Assembly: GCA_038503075.1 (NCBI GenBank)
Contig: JBCAML010000006.1
Span: 868,001 to 932,000 of the forward strand
DNA length: 64,000 nucleotides
Reading direction: 5' to 3'
Source: Gyromitra esculenta
Taxonomy: Eukaryota; Ascomycota; Pezizomycetes; Pezizales; Discinaceae
Under the pieces are notes generated by a model, which was not told the DNA's origin, did no database searches, and worked only from the letters and a program-made list of their open reading frames with translations. A program made the position numbers and the translations under genes. This document shows positions 24,808 to 34,155 of this stretch, piece by piece (the first letter of the stretch is position 1; each line of letters opens with the position of its first letter).

Positions 24808-25219
24808 TTTCATGGATGGTTGTGGTGACGTTCGGTTAGCGGAATAGGTGTTTTGTTGTGTTGTTTTGCTAAAATGTTCTATATGTTTCCCTTGGTTTCC
24901 TTTGCAATGAGTCATACGTTTGTCATCGAAGAGGTGGATTATGAGTATATAAGCGAAGGGATTTCCCCTCTTGTTGTACTTTTCCTTCTTCTTCTTTAAG
25001 CAACGTCTTCTATAGCACACTCTTGTATTTCACGAATACAAACCTCGGTTATACCTCATAACCTTACGCTGTCGCCGTCCTCGAGTCTTCTACACTCGAA
25101 CACTTCGTAGAGCCTGTGGAATCCCGTAAACACTCTCGTCGCTTAGTTTTCCCTTCAAGTAGCACTGCTCATCTCGGGGGATACCTGAGAGCTTGAAGAC
25201 AAAACCTCGCCCCTTGAGA
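24808..25219 (+). repeat. 5' LTR of element B
   Basis: Starts TTTCATGG and ends CCTTGAGA. TATA box TATATAAG at 24946-24953; AAGCAACGT, the inferred transcript start and self-primer, at 24998-25006. Confidence 0.92.
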
Positions 25220-25221
25220 TT

Positions 25222-25230
25222 ACGTTGCTT
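25222..25230 (+). promoter_or_regulatory. element B primer-binding site, self-complementary type
   Basis: ACGTTGCTT lies 2 nt after the 5' LTR and is the exact reverse complement of AAGCAACGT inside the LTR. A tRNA primer site would start with TGG; this does not. It matches the Tf1/sushi self-priming arrangement. Confidence 0.75.
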
Positions 25231-25289
25231 CCTTATCCACACCCTCTACTCCGCTTCTCTTACGCTGCCACAAAACCTCTAACGCCGCC

Positions 25290-26525
25290 ATGAGCAATCC
25301 CGCCCCCGCCCCCTGGACTTTCCCAACCTTTGAGAACTTCCAGGCCGCCGCCAACGCCGACCTCGCCTCCGCCTACGAGGAAATTCGTTCCCATTACCAG
25401 CAACGGGTCGATAACCTCACATACGCGGACCTACAGCTAGAAGAAGCTGTACAAGAAAGAAACAACATGACGGCAAGGTTCAACACTTGCCAGTCCCAAC
25501 TGCAAGCCGCAGAAACAGAGATCGTCCGCCTCCGCAATGCCGCTCCCCCACCCCCCGCGCCTTCCCCTCCACCACCACCAGCCCCCAATCAAGGAGGCCG
25601 CTCAGACAAGATGCCCGACCCAGATAAATTTAACGGGTCCCGCGATAAACTTCCTGGTTTCGTCCTACAACTGCGTTCCAAACTCTCGGTTAATGCCGAC
25701 CGATTCTCCAGCAACAATAACATGATATTGTATGCTATCAGCCGTCTCGAGGGAGCCGCGCTCGAACAAATTCGCCACTCAGTCCTCCCTGACGGGACTA
25801 CTACCTGGAACTCCGCCGCCGATCTAATTACCGCCTTGGAAACAGCTTTCGGCGACCCCGACCCCCTCGGTACCGCCCGCCGCGAACTACACCAGCTCCG
25901 ACAAGGAAAGAGGGATTTCTCCGCTTACCTTGCCGATTTCCAACGTATCATGGGACGGCTCAATTATGACGAATCCGCTAAAAATGATGCTCTGGAATAC
26001 GGTATGTCGGACGAGCTGAAAGAAGCAGTGGTGACTGTCGCCGACTTCCCCACTACCTTCACTTCCCTCTGCGCCTTTCTCCTCCGCCTAGATAACCGCA
26101 TCCGAGCGAGAAGAGAGGAGAAGAAAAACGCCGCCCGTAACACCATAGGACAATTCACTGCCCCCGCCGCTGCCCCCGCTGCCTTTACCCCCGCCTCTTC
26201 CTCCTTCGCCCCTGGAGGACTCGCCCCTATGGATCTTTCCTTCGGTCGCACCTCCGCCTCTCGCCCTTCCCCCGAACAACGCTACGTTCAAATCAACGGG
26301 AGAAGAAAACTGTCTCCCGAAGAAAAATCTTGGAGGCAGACCAACAATCGCTGTCTGTTTTGCGCTGGAGAAGGACATATTTTTGCAAACTGTCCCTGCG
26401 CCGCTATGAGAGGTGCTGTCACCAATCCCCCCCCCCCCCCTCCTGCCCCTTCCGTCTTTCCGCCACCGCTGCCACCCCGTTTTCCTGCCTTCGATGCAGC
26501 AGACTCAGTTGAGTCTTTAAACTAG
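25290..26525 (+). CDS. element B gag (intact)
   Basis: 411 residues. An N-terminal helical region is followed by a Pro-rich linker (about residues 83-105), then the capsid-like retrotransposon gag domain (LEGAALEQIRHSV, GTARRELHQLRQGKRDFSAYLADFQ). A single CCHC zinc knuckle, CLFCAGEGHIFANC, sits near residue 352. Length and order are normal for a chromovirus gag. It ends at TAG within the slippery heptamer context TTTAAACTAG. Confidence 0.92.
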   Translation: MSNPAPAPWTFPTFENFQAAANADLASAYEEIRSHYQQRVDNLTYADLQLEEAVQERNNMTARFNTCQSQLQAAETEIVRLRNAAPPPPAPSPPPPPAPNQGGRSDKMPDPDKFNGSRDKLPGFVLQLRSKLSVNADRFSSNNNMILYAISRLEGAALEQIRHSVLPDGTTTWNSAADLITALETAFGDPDPLGTARRELHQLRQGKRDFSAYLADFQRIMGRLNYDESAKNDALEYGMSDELKEAVVTVADFPTTFTSLCAFLLRLDNRIRARREEKKNAARNTIGQFTAPAAAPAAFTPASSSFAPGGLAPMDLSFGRTSASRPSPEQRYVQINGRRKLSPEEKSWRQTNNRCLFCAGEGHIFANCPCAAMRGAVTNPPPPPPAPSVFPPPLPPRFPAFDAADSVESLN

Positions 26526-26560
26526 TTAAACCAGAGTCGCCTTGTGACCCTGCTCTGGTT
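26516..26560 (+). promoter_or_regulatory. gag-pol -1 ribosomal frameshift signal of element B
   Basis: Slippery heptamer TTTAAAC (26516-26522) sits in the gag frame as T TTA AAC, directly before the gag TAG. A hairpin follows after 6 nt: stem AACCAGAG (26529-26536) with CTCTGGTT (26553-26560), loop 16 nt. The -1 frame is open from here into the protease region. Confidence 0.8.
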
Positions 26561-26601
26561 CCTTTTTCTCCTTTGTCAGCGTTCTCTATTTACGGGTTTC
26601 G

Positions 26602-27276
26602 ATGTCGGATGTGTGTGTGGAGGATAACTTGGATGGGGAACATTTTGTAGTTTCATGTAGCCTTTCCCACCAAAATAAAATCATAAAAACACACGCACTT
26701 CTTGACACTGGAGCCTCAGGGTTCGCTTTCATTGACGAAAACTTTGTGCGTCACCATTCCCTCCCCTTATCTCCCCTAAAAACCCCTCGCCAATTGGAAG
26801 TCATTGACGGCCGAACAATTGCCTCGGGAGATATTACAAATCTTTGTCACCTAGGGCTTTCTATCCAACAGCATACTGAAAAAGCCCCCTTCTTCGTCAC
26901 CAAGCTAGGCCATTACCCCCTAGTACTCGGTATCCCTTGGATGAACCTCCATGACGTTCATCTACAATTTGCGAACAAAAGCATTGAATTCAATTCTGAA
27001 TTCTGCACCACCCACTGTGCCCCCAAGCAACCCGTCGTCTCAGCCACCGCCATTCCCCCTCCAGCAAAACTAAACGCCGCCTTTATCGGCGCGGCTAGCT
27101 TCCGCATGCTCGCCAGAAAAAAGGGCATTCAAGTATATTCCATGTCCCTCTACGAAATTAATAGAGTCCCGATAGCAAAACTACCAAAGAGGAGTGGAGA
27201 CAACGAATACCCACCGAGTACCACGAATACCTGGACATGTTCGACAAAGCCGGCGACTCCCCCGACGACCCTATGA
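26602..27276 (+). CDS. element B protease region (out of frame with the -1 frame by 1 nt)
   Basis: Aspartic protease with active-site [13 protein letters not shown], as in retroviral-type pepsins, followed by the flap and LVLGIPWM. Compared with element A, the spacer before VED is 17 nt instead of 18 (a TG-run slip near 26610), so the -1 frame no longer enters this frame. After residue about 190 the frame leaves the family and stops. Confidence 0.85.
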   Translation: MSDVCVEDNLDGEHFVVSCSLSHQNKIIKTHALLDTGASGFAFIDENFVRHHSLPLSPLKTPRQLEVIDGRTIASGDITNLCHLGLSIQQHTEKAPFFVTKLGHYPLVLGIPWMNLHDVHLQFANKSIEFNSEFCTTHCAPKQPVVSATAIPPPAKLNAAFIGAASFRMLARKKGIQVYSMSLYEINRVPIAKLPKRSGDNEYPPSTTNTWTCSTKPATPPTTL

Positions 27277-30168
27277 CCACAAGATCACCCTGCAGGAAGG
27301 CAAGGAACCACCGTTCGGCCCACTCTATGGTATGTCACGAGATGAACTCTTGGTTCTCAAGAAGTATATCGAAGACAAGCTTAGAAAAAGGGTTTATCCG
27401 TGCCAGTTCATCTTCCGCTGGTTAAGTCCTCTTCGCTGCCAAACCCGATGGCTCTCTCCGTCTTTGTGTCGATTATCGCGGCCTCAATCTCGCGGTTAAG
27501 GACCGATATACATCCCCCTTGGTCAAAGAAACCCTAGATCGCCTTGCAAAGCCCAGTGGTACTCTAAACTCGACCTCCGAGATGGTTTCCACCAAATTCG
27601 CATCGGCGAGGGAGAAGAATGGAAAACAGCCTTCCGAACCCGATATGGCATACGAATATATGGTAATGCCATTCGGCCTTACCAACGCTCCCGGTACATT
27701 CCAACGATTTGTAAACGACTCACTCCGAATACCTTGATCTTTCTGTACGGCCTACCTCGACGACATCCTTATCTATAGCGATACGCGGAGCATAAGATAC
27801 ATGTCAGACAAGTCCTAGATGCGCCTCAAAGCCAATAACATCCTTCTCAAACCTGAGAAGTGTGAATTCCATGTGCAGTCCATCAAATACCTGGGCCTAA
27901 TCCTGACCCCCGAAGGCATCAAGATGGATGAGGACAAATTAAAAGCCGTCCGAGACTGGAACCGCCCAAAGTCGATTAAGGATGTACAAGCCTTTCTCGG
28001 TTTTGCAAATTTCTATCGTAGATTCATCTTGGGATTTTCTCGTCTTGCCGCCCCTCTCACTGCCTTTACGAAAAAAGGCACTGTTTTTGAATGGACCGTT
28101 GAGGCTGAACTCGCCTTCGAAGCTCTTAAAGACGCCTTCACTAAAGCCCCCGTACTCATCCACTTCGATCCCAGAAAAAAGATCTTCGTTGAATCCGATG
28201 CTTCCGACTTCGTCTCCGGTGGTGTCCTCTCTCAACTCGACGAGCAAGGCATACTGCACCCCGTGGCATTCTTCTCTAAGAAACACTCACCTGCCGAATG
28301 TAACTATGAGATCTACGACAAAGAACTGCTAGCCATTATCTGCTGTTTCGAAGAATGGAGACCCGAACTTGAAGGCTCAGAGCTACCCATATCTGTCATC
28401 ACCAACCATAAGAACTTAGAGTATTTTATGACTACTAAGCAACTTAACTGAAGACAAGTGAGATGGGCAGAATATCTCTCGCGCTTTGACTTTGTCATTA
28501 CATACCGACCAGGAGTACAAGGAGGAAAGCGGACGCTCGACTCGGAGATCGGAGATCTCCCGAAGAAGGGGATGAAAGACTACAACACCAGCACCAAGTA
28601 GTCCTGAAGGAAAGAAATTTGAACCCTAAGCTGAGTTTGTTTTCGGGTTCTTTAACAAATGAACCCGCTGAATTGGATGCCCCTCTTGAGATCTTGATAA
28701 ACCAAGGATATAATGCTGACCCGTTCCCACAAAAAGTCTTGCTAGCACTTAAGAACGGCGAACAACAATCCAAGGAAATTACACTAGGCGATTGTACCGA
28801 GAAAAATGGTTATCTATTCTATCGACAAAAGCTTTATATCCCCGATCATGATCCTCTCCGTGTTCTTATTTTACAGAGATATCATGACGCCCCCTCCGCT
28901 GGCCATCCAGGACGCGAAAAGTCCTTTGAACTAATCTCTAGGCACTTTTATTGGCCCAAAATGAGAGAGTACATTGGACGATATACCCGAAATTGCCACA
29001 CCTGTCGACGAGCGAAGCCCAATACCCTTAGCACCCACGGCGTTCTTAAACCCCTCCCAATTCCCAACCGCCCCTGGGAAGAGCTATCGATGGATTTTGT
29101 TACCGGTCTCCCTGAATCCAATGGTTCTGATGCAATAATGGTCGTAGTGGATAGATTATCAAAAATGCGACACTTAATCCCCTGCAATACTACCGTCAAT
29201 GCTGAACAAACGGCAGAACTTTACCTCCAGAATATTTGGAAACTCCATGGACTACCGTCTCATATCACTTCTGATAGGGGGACACAGTTTACTGCGAAAT
29301 TCTGGAAATATCTCTGTCAACGCCTGAATATTTCCGCTCGCATGTCAACATCTTTTCACCCAGAAACGGACGGTCAAACCGAGCGTCTTAACGCTGTTAT
29401 GGAACAGTATCTCCGCTGTTATGTCTCATACCAACAAGACGACTGGGTCAAATGGCTGCCAATTGCCGAGTTCGCTGCTAATAATCAAGTTAATCAGCCA
29501 AAGACGAAAGCCACACCCTTCTTCGCCAACTACGGATACCATCCCCGTTTCGATACTTCAATCATCTCTAATGACCGATCCCCGCAAACCCTCGATGCCG
29601 ACCTATTTGCTTCTAAAATGGAAGAACTTAGAGACTTTCTTCGAACCTGATGAGAACGGCACAGGATATTTTCGAGTCCAGTACCAACCGACATCGTGTC
29701 CCCGCCCCTTCGTTTAAAGTCAATGATCGTGTCTTCATATCCATGAAGAATATGAGGACGACTAGAAATTCGAGGAAATTAGACTGAAATGGAGTGGTCC
29801 CTTCCCGCGAAACGAATAATCTCGCGCACGCCTATGAGATAGACTTGCCGTCATTGTCCATGAAATATCATCCGGTATTTCACGTTTCACTAATCAAAGC
29901 AGCTCCCACCGATCCACTCCCCGGTCAAATCATTCCACCACCCCCACCCGTCCAAGTAAATGACCATGAGAATATCTTGTCGAAGGTATACTTGGATTCA
30001 CGCCTATCGAGGAAGGCAGTATCTAGTCGAATGGACGGGATACGCATCACGTGGGAGCACGGAATATCGCGAAGAAACGGAAGCAGTAGACGCGTTCCAC
30101 CAAGGTATCCAAATAAGCGAAGGAAGGTCTGGTTAGTGTTCGCAGGAGCTGCGGCTATAAGGGAGGAG
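27180..30168 (+). pseudogene. element B pol, multiply frameshifted
   Basis: Pieces of RT ([22 protein letters not shown] near 27755), RNase H ([15 protein letters not shown], 27819-28451), integrase (28619-29650; HPGREKSFELISR, CHTCRRAKP, TSDRGTQF, FHPETDGQTERLN) and a damaged chromodomain (about 29970-30120) follow each other in three frames. Breaks lie near 27185, 27290, 27380, 27560, 27650, 27735, 27790, 28450, 28535, 29650 and 29800. No functional pol can be made from this copy. Confidence 0.9.
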
Positions 30169-30171
30169 TAC

Positions 30172-30583
30172 TTTCATGGATGGTTGTGGTGACGTTCGGT
30201 TAGCGGTATAGGTGTTTTGTTGTGTTGTTTTGCTAAAATGTTCTATATGTTTCCCTTGGTTTCCTTTGCAATGAGTCATACGTTTGTCATCGAAGAGGTG
30301 GATTATGAGTATATAAGCGAAGGGATTTCCCCTCTTGTTGTACTTTTCCTTCTTCTTCTTTAAGCAACGTCTTCTATAGCACACTCTTGTATTTCACGAA
30401 TACAAACCTCGGTTATACCTCATAACCTTACGCTGTCGCCGTCCTCGAGTCTTCTACACTCGAACACTTCGTAGAGCCTGTGGAATCCCGTAAACACTCT
30501 CGTCGCTTAGTTTTCCCTTCAAGTAGCACTGCTCATCTCGGGGGATACCTGAGAGCTTGAAGACAAAACCTCGCCCCTTGAGA
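30172..30583 (+). repeat. 3' LTR of element B
   Basis: 412 bp, one difference from the 5' LTR. Preceded by the polypurine tract AAGGGAGGAG. Confidence 0.93.
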
Positions 30584-30588
30584 GTCGC

Positions 30589-31342
30589 GGAGGTAAGCCT
30601 TGTGCTTTGGTCTTATCAAACATATCCAGAAACTCATGGTACTCGGCCGGTATCCCTGTTTTCCATTCCTCCTTGCTGGTCTTTCCCTCGAGGATTTTAT
30701 TAATCTCATAGAGGGACATGGCATAGGCTTGGGAGGAACGTTTTCGGGTAAGAGTCCTGAAACTGGCAGCACCAATGAATGATACGTTTAATCTGGGAGG
30801 AGCGGGGATCGAGGGTATTGATACGGGGGGTAGGTGAGGGGCACAGTGGGTGGTGCAGAGTTTAGAGCTAAACTCAATGCGTTTATCGGCGAAATGGAGG
30901 TGGACATCATGGTGGTTCATCCAGGGGATTCCTAGCACTAGGGGATAGTGTCCAAGTTGAGTAACAAAGCAGGGGGCTTGTTCCTGATGCTGTTGGATGG
31001 ATAGGTGAATATTGGCGATGTGAGTAATATCTCCTGAGGCAACTGGGCGGCCATCGATTACCTCGAGTTGTCTGGGTGTTTTTAGGGGAGAGAGTGGAAG
31101 AGAGTGGTGACTCGCAAAATTCTTATCGATGAATGCAAATCCAGAGGCTCCAGTGTCTAGTAAAGCGTGTGTTTTGATGATTTTATTATTATGGGAAATA
31201 TTGCATGAAACTACAAGATGTTCCCCGTCTAACTGATCCTCCACGCTTATACCAGAGATTGAAAACCCGGAAATTGAAAATGCAAACAAAGAAGAAGAAA
31301 TCGGAACCAAGGCAGGGTCACTGGTCGGCCTTGGTTGAACTA
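30589..31342 (-). CDS. element A protease and pol N-terminus (cut off by element B)
   Basis: The frame is entered in -1 from gag at the slippery site (31343-31349, minus) and runs LVQPRPTSDPALVP, then the aspartic protease active site [22 protein letters not shown] and SLYEINKILEG, up to GLPPR at the insertion point of B. There is no stop between the slip site and the junction, unlike B. The remainder of the frame is at 24807-21867. Confidence 0.85.
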
Positions 31343-31349
31343 GTTTAAA
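31305..31349 (-). promoter_or_regulatory. gag-pol -1 ribosomal frameshift signal of element A
   Basis: Minus strand: TTTAAAC (31349-31343), gag stop TAG, then after a 6-nt spacer a hairpin with stem AACCAAGG/CCTTGGTT (31336-31329 and 31312-31305) and a 16-nt loop. The stem differs from B at two pairs, both compensated. Confidence 0.82.
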
Positions 31350-32645
31350 GCCTCTCCTGAGGCGCTGGCGGGTTCCAAAGCGAAGAACTGAGGAGGGAGA
31401 GGTGGTGGTGGTAGAGAGGAGGCTGGAGGTGTGCGGCTAGCGGGTGGTGCGGTGAGAGCTCCTCTCATCGTGGGTTTCTTTGGGGCGGAAGGGCAGTTGG
31501 CGTAGGAATGATCGGGGGCGGCGCAGAACATACATTTACCTGTGGCACGGCGCCATTGCTTTTCTTCTTCCGATAGCTTCCTTCTGCCGTTGACCATTGT
31601 GTACCTTTGATCCTGGGGGGGGCGAGAGAGGTTGCTGGTACGTCCGAAGGAAAGATCCATAGGGGCTAGGCCGCCTGGTACAAACGATGAGGCGGGGACA
31701 AAAGGGGTCATTGCGTTGGTAGGGGAGCTGAACTGCCCCATGTTCTCTCGATTGTTTCCTCGTTTCTCTGCCTTGCGGGCTCGGATGCGATTGTCCATTC
31801 GGGTGAGAACTAAAACCATGTCGTTGAGGGTTGCGGGTGTAGCGGCGGCGAAGACCATGGCTTCCTTTAGCTCTTCTGACATACCATGCTCAAGGGCATC
31901 CATTTTCGAGTTTTCATCGAAGTTTAATTGCCCCATGATGCGCTGGAAATCTGCCAGGTAAGCGGAAAAGTCTCGTTTGCCCTGTCGGAGTTGATGCAAT
32001 TCTCGACGGGCCGTGCCGGTGGGATTGGGGTCGCCAAAAGCGGTTTCCAGTGCAGAGATGAGGGCAGCGGCGTTGGTCCAGGTAGTAAGGCCTGATGGAA
32101 GGACAGTGTGGCGGACTTGTTCTAAAGCCGCTCCTTCCAAACGATTGATGGTATAGAGAATCATCGTGTTTTCGTCAGCGAACCTGTCTCGTTTATCATG
32201 AGCGTAGCTTGAAGACAAAACCTAGTTTGCTTCGGCCCCATCGAATTTCTCGTGATCAGATACGCTCGATCGACGAAAGAATGGTGTGAGGTGTACCGGT
32301 GAGGTTTGGTGGAGCTGGAGGTGCTTGGGTGGCTTCACGAGCTTGATTCCGTTCGCGACGTAATCGTTCGATGAGGGTTGAGGCGTCGTTGACTCGTTGG
32401 TCTTGTTGTTGGGCGTGGTGGTTGGCGTTGTTTACCTGGATCTGAGCGGTGTTGAGCTTGATTTCTAGCTCCTGTGTTCCCTCTTGTAGGGCGTCGATTT
32501 GATCCTCGAGGGCCTGGTTGAGTTCCCGGAGTCGATTATACAACTCAACGGCCATCTCGTAGGCCTCGCGCAAACGCTTCTTTCAGTGGTGTGGCACATG
32601 GCGATGGCTCTTTCAGAGGAGGAGGTGATGCATGTGAGCTCATGA
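31340..32645 (-). pseudogene. element A gag, broken
   Basis: The 3' part (32218-31340) is a good gag domain (LEGAALEQVRHTV, RRELHQLRQGKRDFSAYLADFQ) with a zinc knuckle CMFCAAPDHSYANC. The 5' coiled part (32573-32256) is in another frame and ends in a stop. Between them, EKFDGAEAN in a third register is followed by TAG. A likely original ATG at about 32645 is again out of frame. At least two frameshifts and one stop break the gene. Confidence 0.85.
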
Positions 32646-32806
32646 CCTCGGTTTGTCGCACGGAAGGGAGTTGGTGCAGAGGTAGGCTGGCTGAGCCACT
32701 GTGGATTTAAATGATAGTTCGAGGTCTTCTAGCAGGAAAACTTGCAGGATGATTGGCGAATCCAAGTAACAAGTTCCATAAAGCGTCGAGAGGAGAGAGA
32801 TGGGAA

Positions 32807-32815
32807 AAGCAACGT
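32807..32815 (-). promoter_or_regulatory. element A primer-binding site, self-complementary type
   Basis: On the minus strand ACGTTGCTT begins 2 nt after the 5' LTR end, the same spacing as in B. It complements AAGCAACGT in the 3' LTR (21688-21680). Confidence 0.75.
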
Positions 32816-32817
32816 AA

Positions 32818-33216
32818 TCTCACGGGTTGGCTCCTCGTTAAGTCCTTCGCATCCCCGAAGGAAAGACGCTACTTAAGCGAGATATCAACTCGTATGAGCG
32901 TGCGTTTCTACAGTGTCCCTACGGCGTATACTGCGCAAGATCGTGTTTCACACGACAGTGAGGTTCTAATAGAACCGAGATGGTATTTAATAATACAGTA
33001 GGCTTTAACTAACGTCGTTAAAGAAAAGCACAGGTTATAAGAGAAAACATAAACGACCAAAATCCTTCGCTTAAATACCCCTCTTTTCCTGTAACACCAA
33101 CAACAACCCGACAACAACCGAAACACAAAGACATTGTTCCAATAACCGAAATACACCCGAACAATAACGAAACCAACAACCTGACCACGATTCCTTCCCT
33201 AAGTTAATCCATGAAA
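32818..33216 (-). repeat. 5' LTR of element A (diverged R/U5 part)
   Basis: 399 bp versus 420 bp for the 3' LTR. The U3 portion (about 33035-33216) is identical to 21698-21879, while the R/U5 portion (32818-33035) has many indels and has lost the AAGCAACGT motif. Confidence 0.88.
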
Positions 33217-33400
33217 TATTGGTAGCTTAGTTGGTTACGACTTGAGTTCGCTTATGATGCACACATATGGACTAGCGTTCAATCCCCGACCATGTCGGTT
33301 ATTATTAATCTTGGTTGATTATTAATAAGATTCGGATTGGATGTTTGGTTTCCTTGTGTCATCAATGGCTGACTCTTTCGATCGACACTTCCCCGATTCG
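33217..33400 (+). repeat. tRNA-like sequence with Pol III box A and box B (possible SINE head)
   Basis: TAGCTTAGTTGG at 33223-33234 fits the tRNA box A consensus; GTTCAATCC at 33277-33285 fits box B (GWTCRANNC). Acceptor and T-stem pairing are poor, so it is not a good tRNA gene. Element A inserted just 5' of box A. Confidence 0.45.
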
Positions 33401-33754
33401 CTTATACGTTGCGTCGCCGGTTAATTCCAACAATCACGCCATACGATAATGAGAGTGAGAATGGGCGAAAGCGTTCGCGTCTATGGGATTTCTTCATGTT
33501 AGTTCACGTTATTACATACCTTTCAGATTCGACGCTGACTACTATAAGTAGTCCAAATGTTTCATCCGCTCGGTAATGCCTTCTTCCTGATCATTAGCGA
33601 CGAAGAATCCAGCCTTTATCAATATTATATTGTTTCTAAGAAAATTACTTTCATGCAATTTACTCTTTTACTTGTGAATTACTTTTATCTCGCTTAGCGC
33701 CTTGGCCCTTCAAATTAGTTATTAAAACCTTACTATTGGAAGTTCTTCACTTTA
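33401..33754. other. gene-free repeat-like spacer
   Basis: No coding sequence recognised; AT-rich. Confidence 0.4.
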
Positions 33755-33890
33755 ACTTTGCTCGATCCCTACTTTGAACCCTACGGTTATCTTTTAGCGG
33801 TTCATAAGCAGATTTGCGCCTGTGTATTGTGTTGCGGATAGCAACCGCAGGTTATAGGTCAGATTGTTATCTAAAGCCTTCTTGAGCATT
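33755..33890 (+). repeat. dispersed repeat, copy 2
   Basis: Matches 6195-6340 in the same orientation (GTATTGTGTTGCGGATAGCA core). Confidence 0.6.
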
Positions 33891-33917
33891 TCCTGCGGTA
33901 GTTAAGTACCGGTCTTA

Positions 33918-34155
33918 CAGTACTACAGATACTGCGTAAGTCATGACAGGCATGTGCAACTCTTTTCCTAAGTGACCCAAGCTCGTTCGGATTTCATCCT
34001 TTTGTGAGCTAACTTTCTTTAATATTTAATACATAGCACTCTTGGTTCATTAGGGCCTTTATCAGATCTCCCAGGGAGTTATGGAGGTGTAGAAAGTTAA
34101 CATCTCTTACTTGCACCGCCACTTGTCTACAGACTTACCCTGGTATCCGTAGTAC
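33918..34155. mobile_element. MITE-like element, copy 3 (inverted relative to copy 1)
   Basis: Ends TACTACAGATACTGCG and CTGGTATCCGTAGTAC. The interior matches the reverse complement of 20481-20722, including the GAGCTAACTTTCTTTAATAT region and the CTCCCAGGGAGTTATGGAGG segment. Confidence 0.75.

Larger units (their letters stand above)
24808..30583 (+). mobile_element. Ty3/Gypsy chromovirus element B (younger, nested in element A)
   Basis: Plus-strand element with 412-bp LTRs at 24808-25219 and 30172-30583 that differ by a single base (A at 24843, T at 30207). Perfect target duplication GTCGC at 24803-24807 and 30584-30588, which lies inside the protease-pol gene of A. Internal order: primer site, gag, frameshift site and hairpin, protease, decayed pol, polypurine tract AAGGGAGGAG just before the 3' LTR. 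B is a related but distinct family member: gag and LTR interiors differ from A, while the termini, control signals and pol match. Confidence 0.95.
21460..33216 (-). mobile_element. Ty3/Gypsy chromovirus element A (older, split by nested element B)
   Basis: Minus-strand LTR retrotransposon. 5' LTR at 32818-33216, 3' LTR at 21460-21879, perfect target duplication TATTG (21455-21459 and 33217-33221). Order in element orientation: LTR, self-complementary primer site, broken gag, -1 frameshift site, protease, (insertion of B at 24808-30588), RT-RNase H-integrase-chromodomain, polypurine tract (complement of CTCCCCCCTT at 21885), LTR. The element's own length without B is about 6.0 kb. Fungal chromoviruses target marked chromatin through the integrase chromodomain. 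Confidence 0.93.

Noticed and set aside
24793..25020. A 75-residue minus-strand open frame, repeated at 30133-30384
   Set aside because: Both lie antisense within the LTRs of element B; the repeat is explained by the LTR pair and has no family resemblance.
33217..33290. A functional tRNA gene
   Set aside because: Box A and box B are present, but acceptor and T-stem do not pair, so only a tRNA-like/SINE call is justified.
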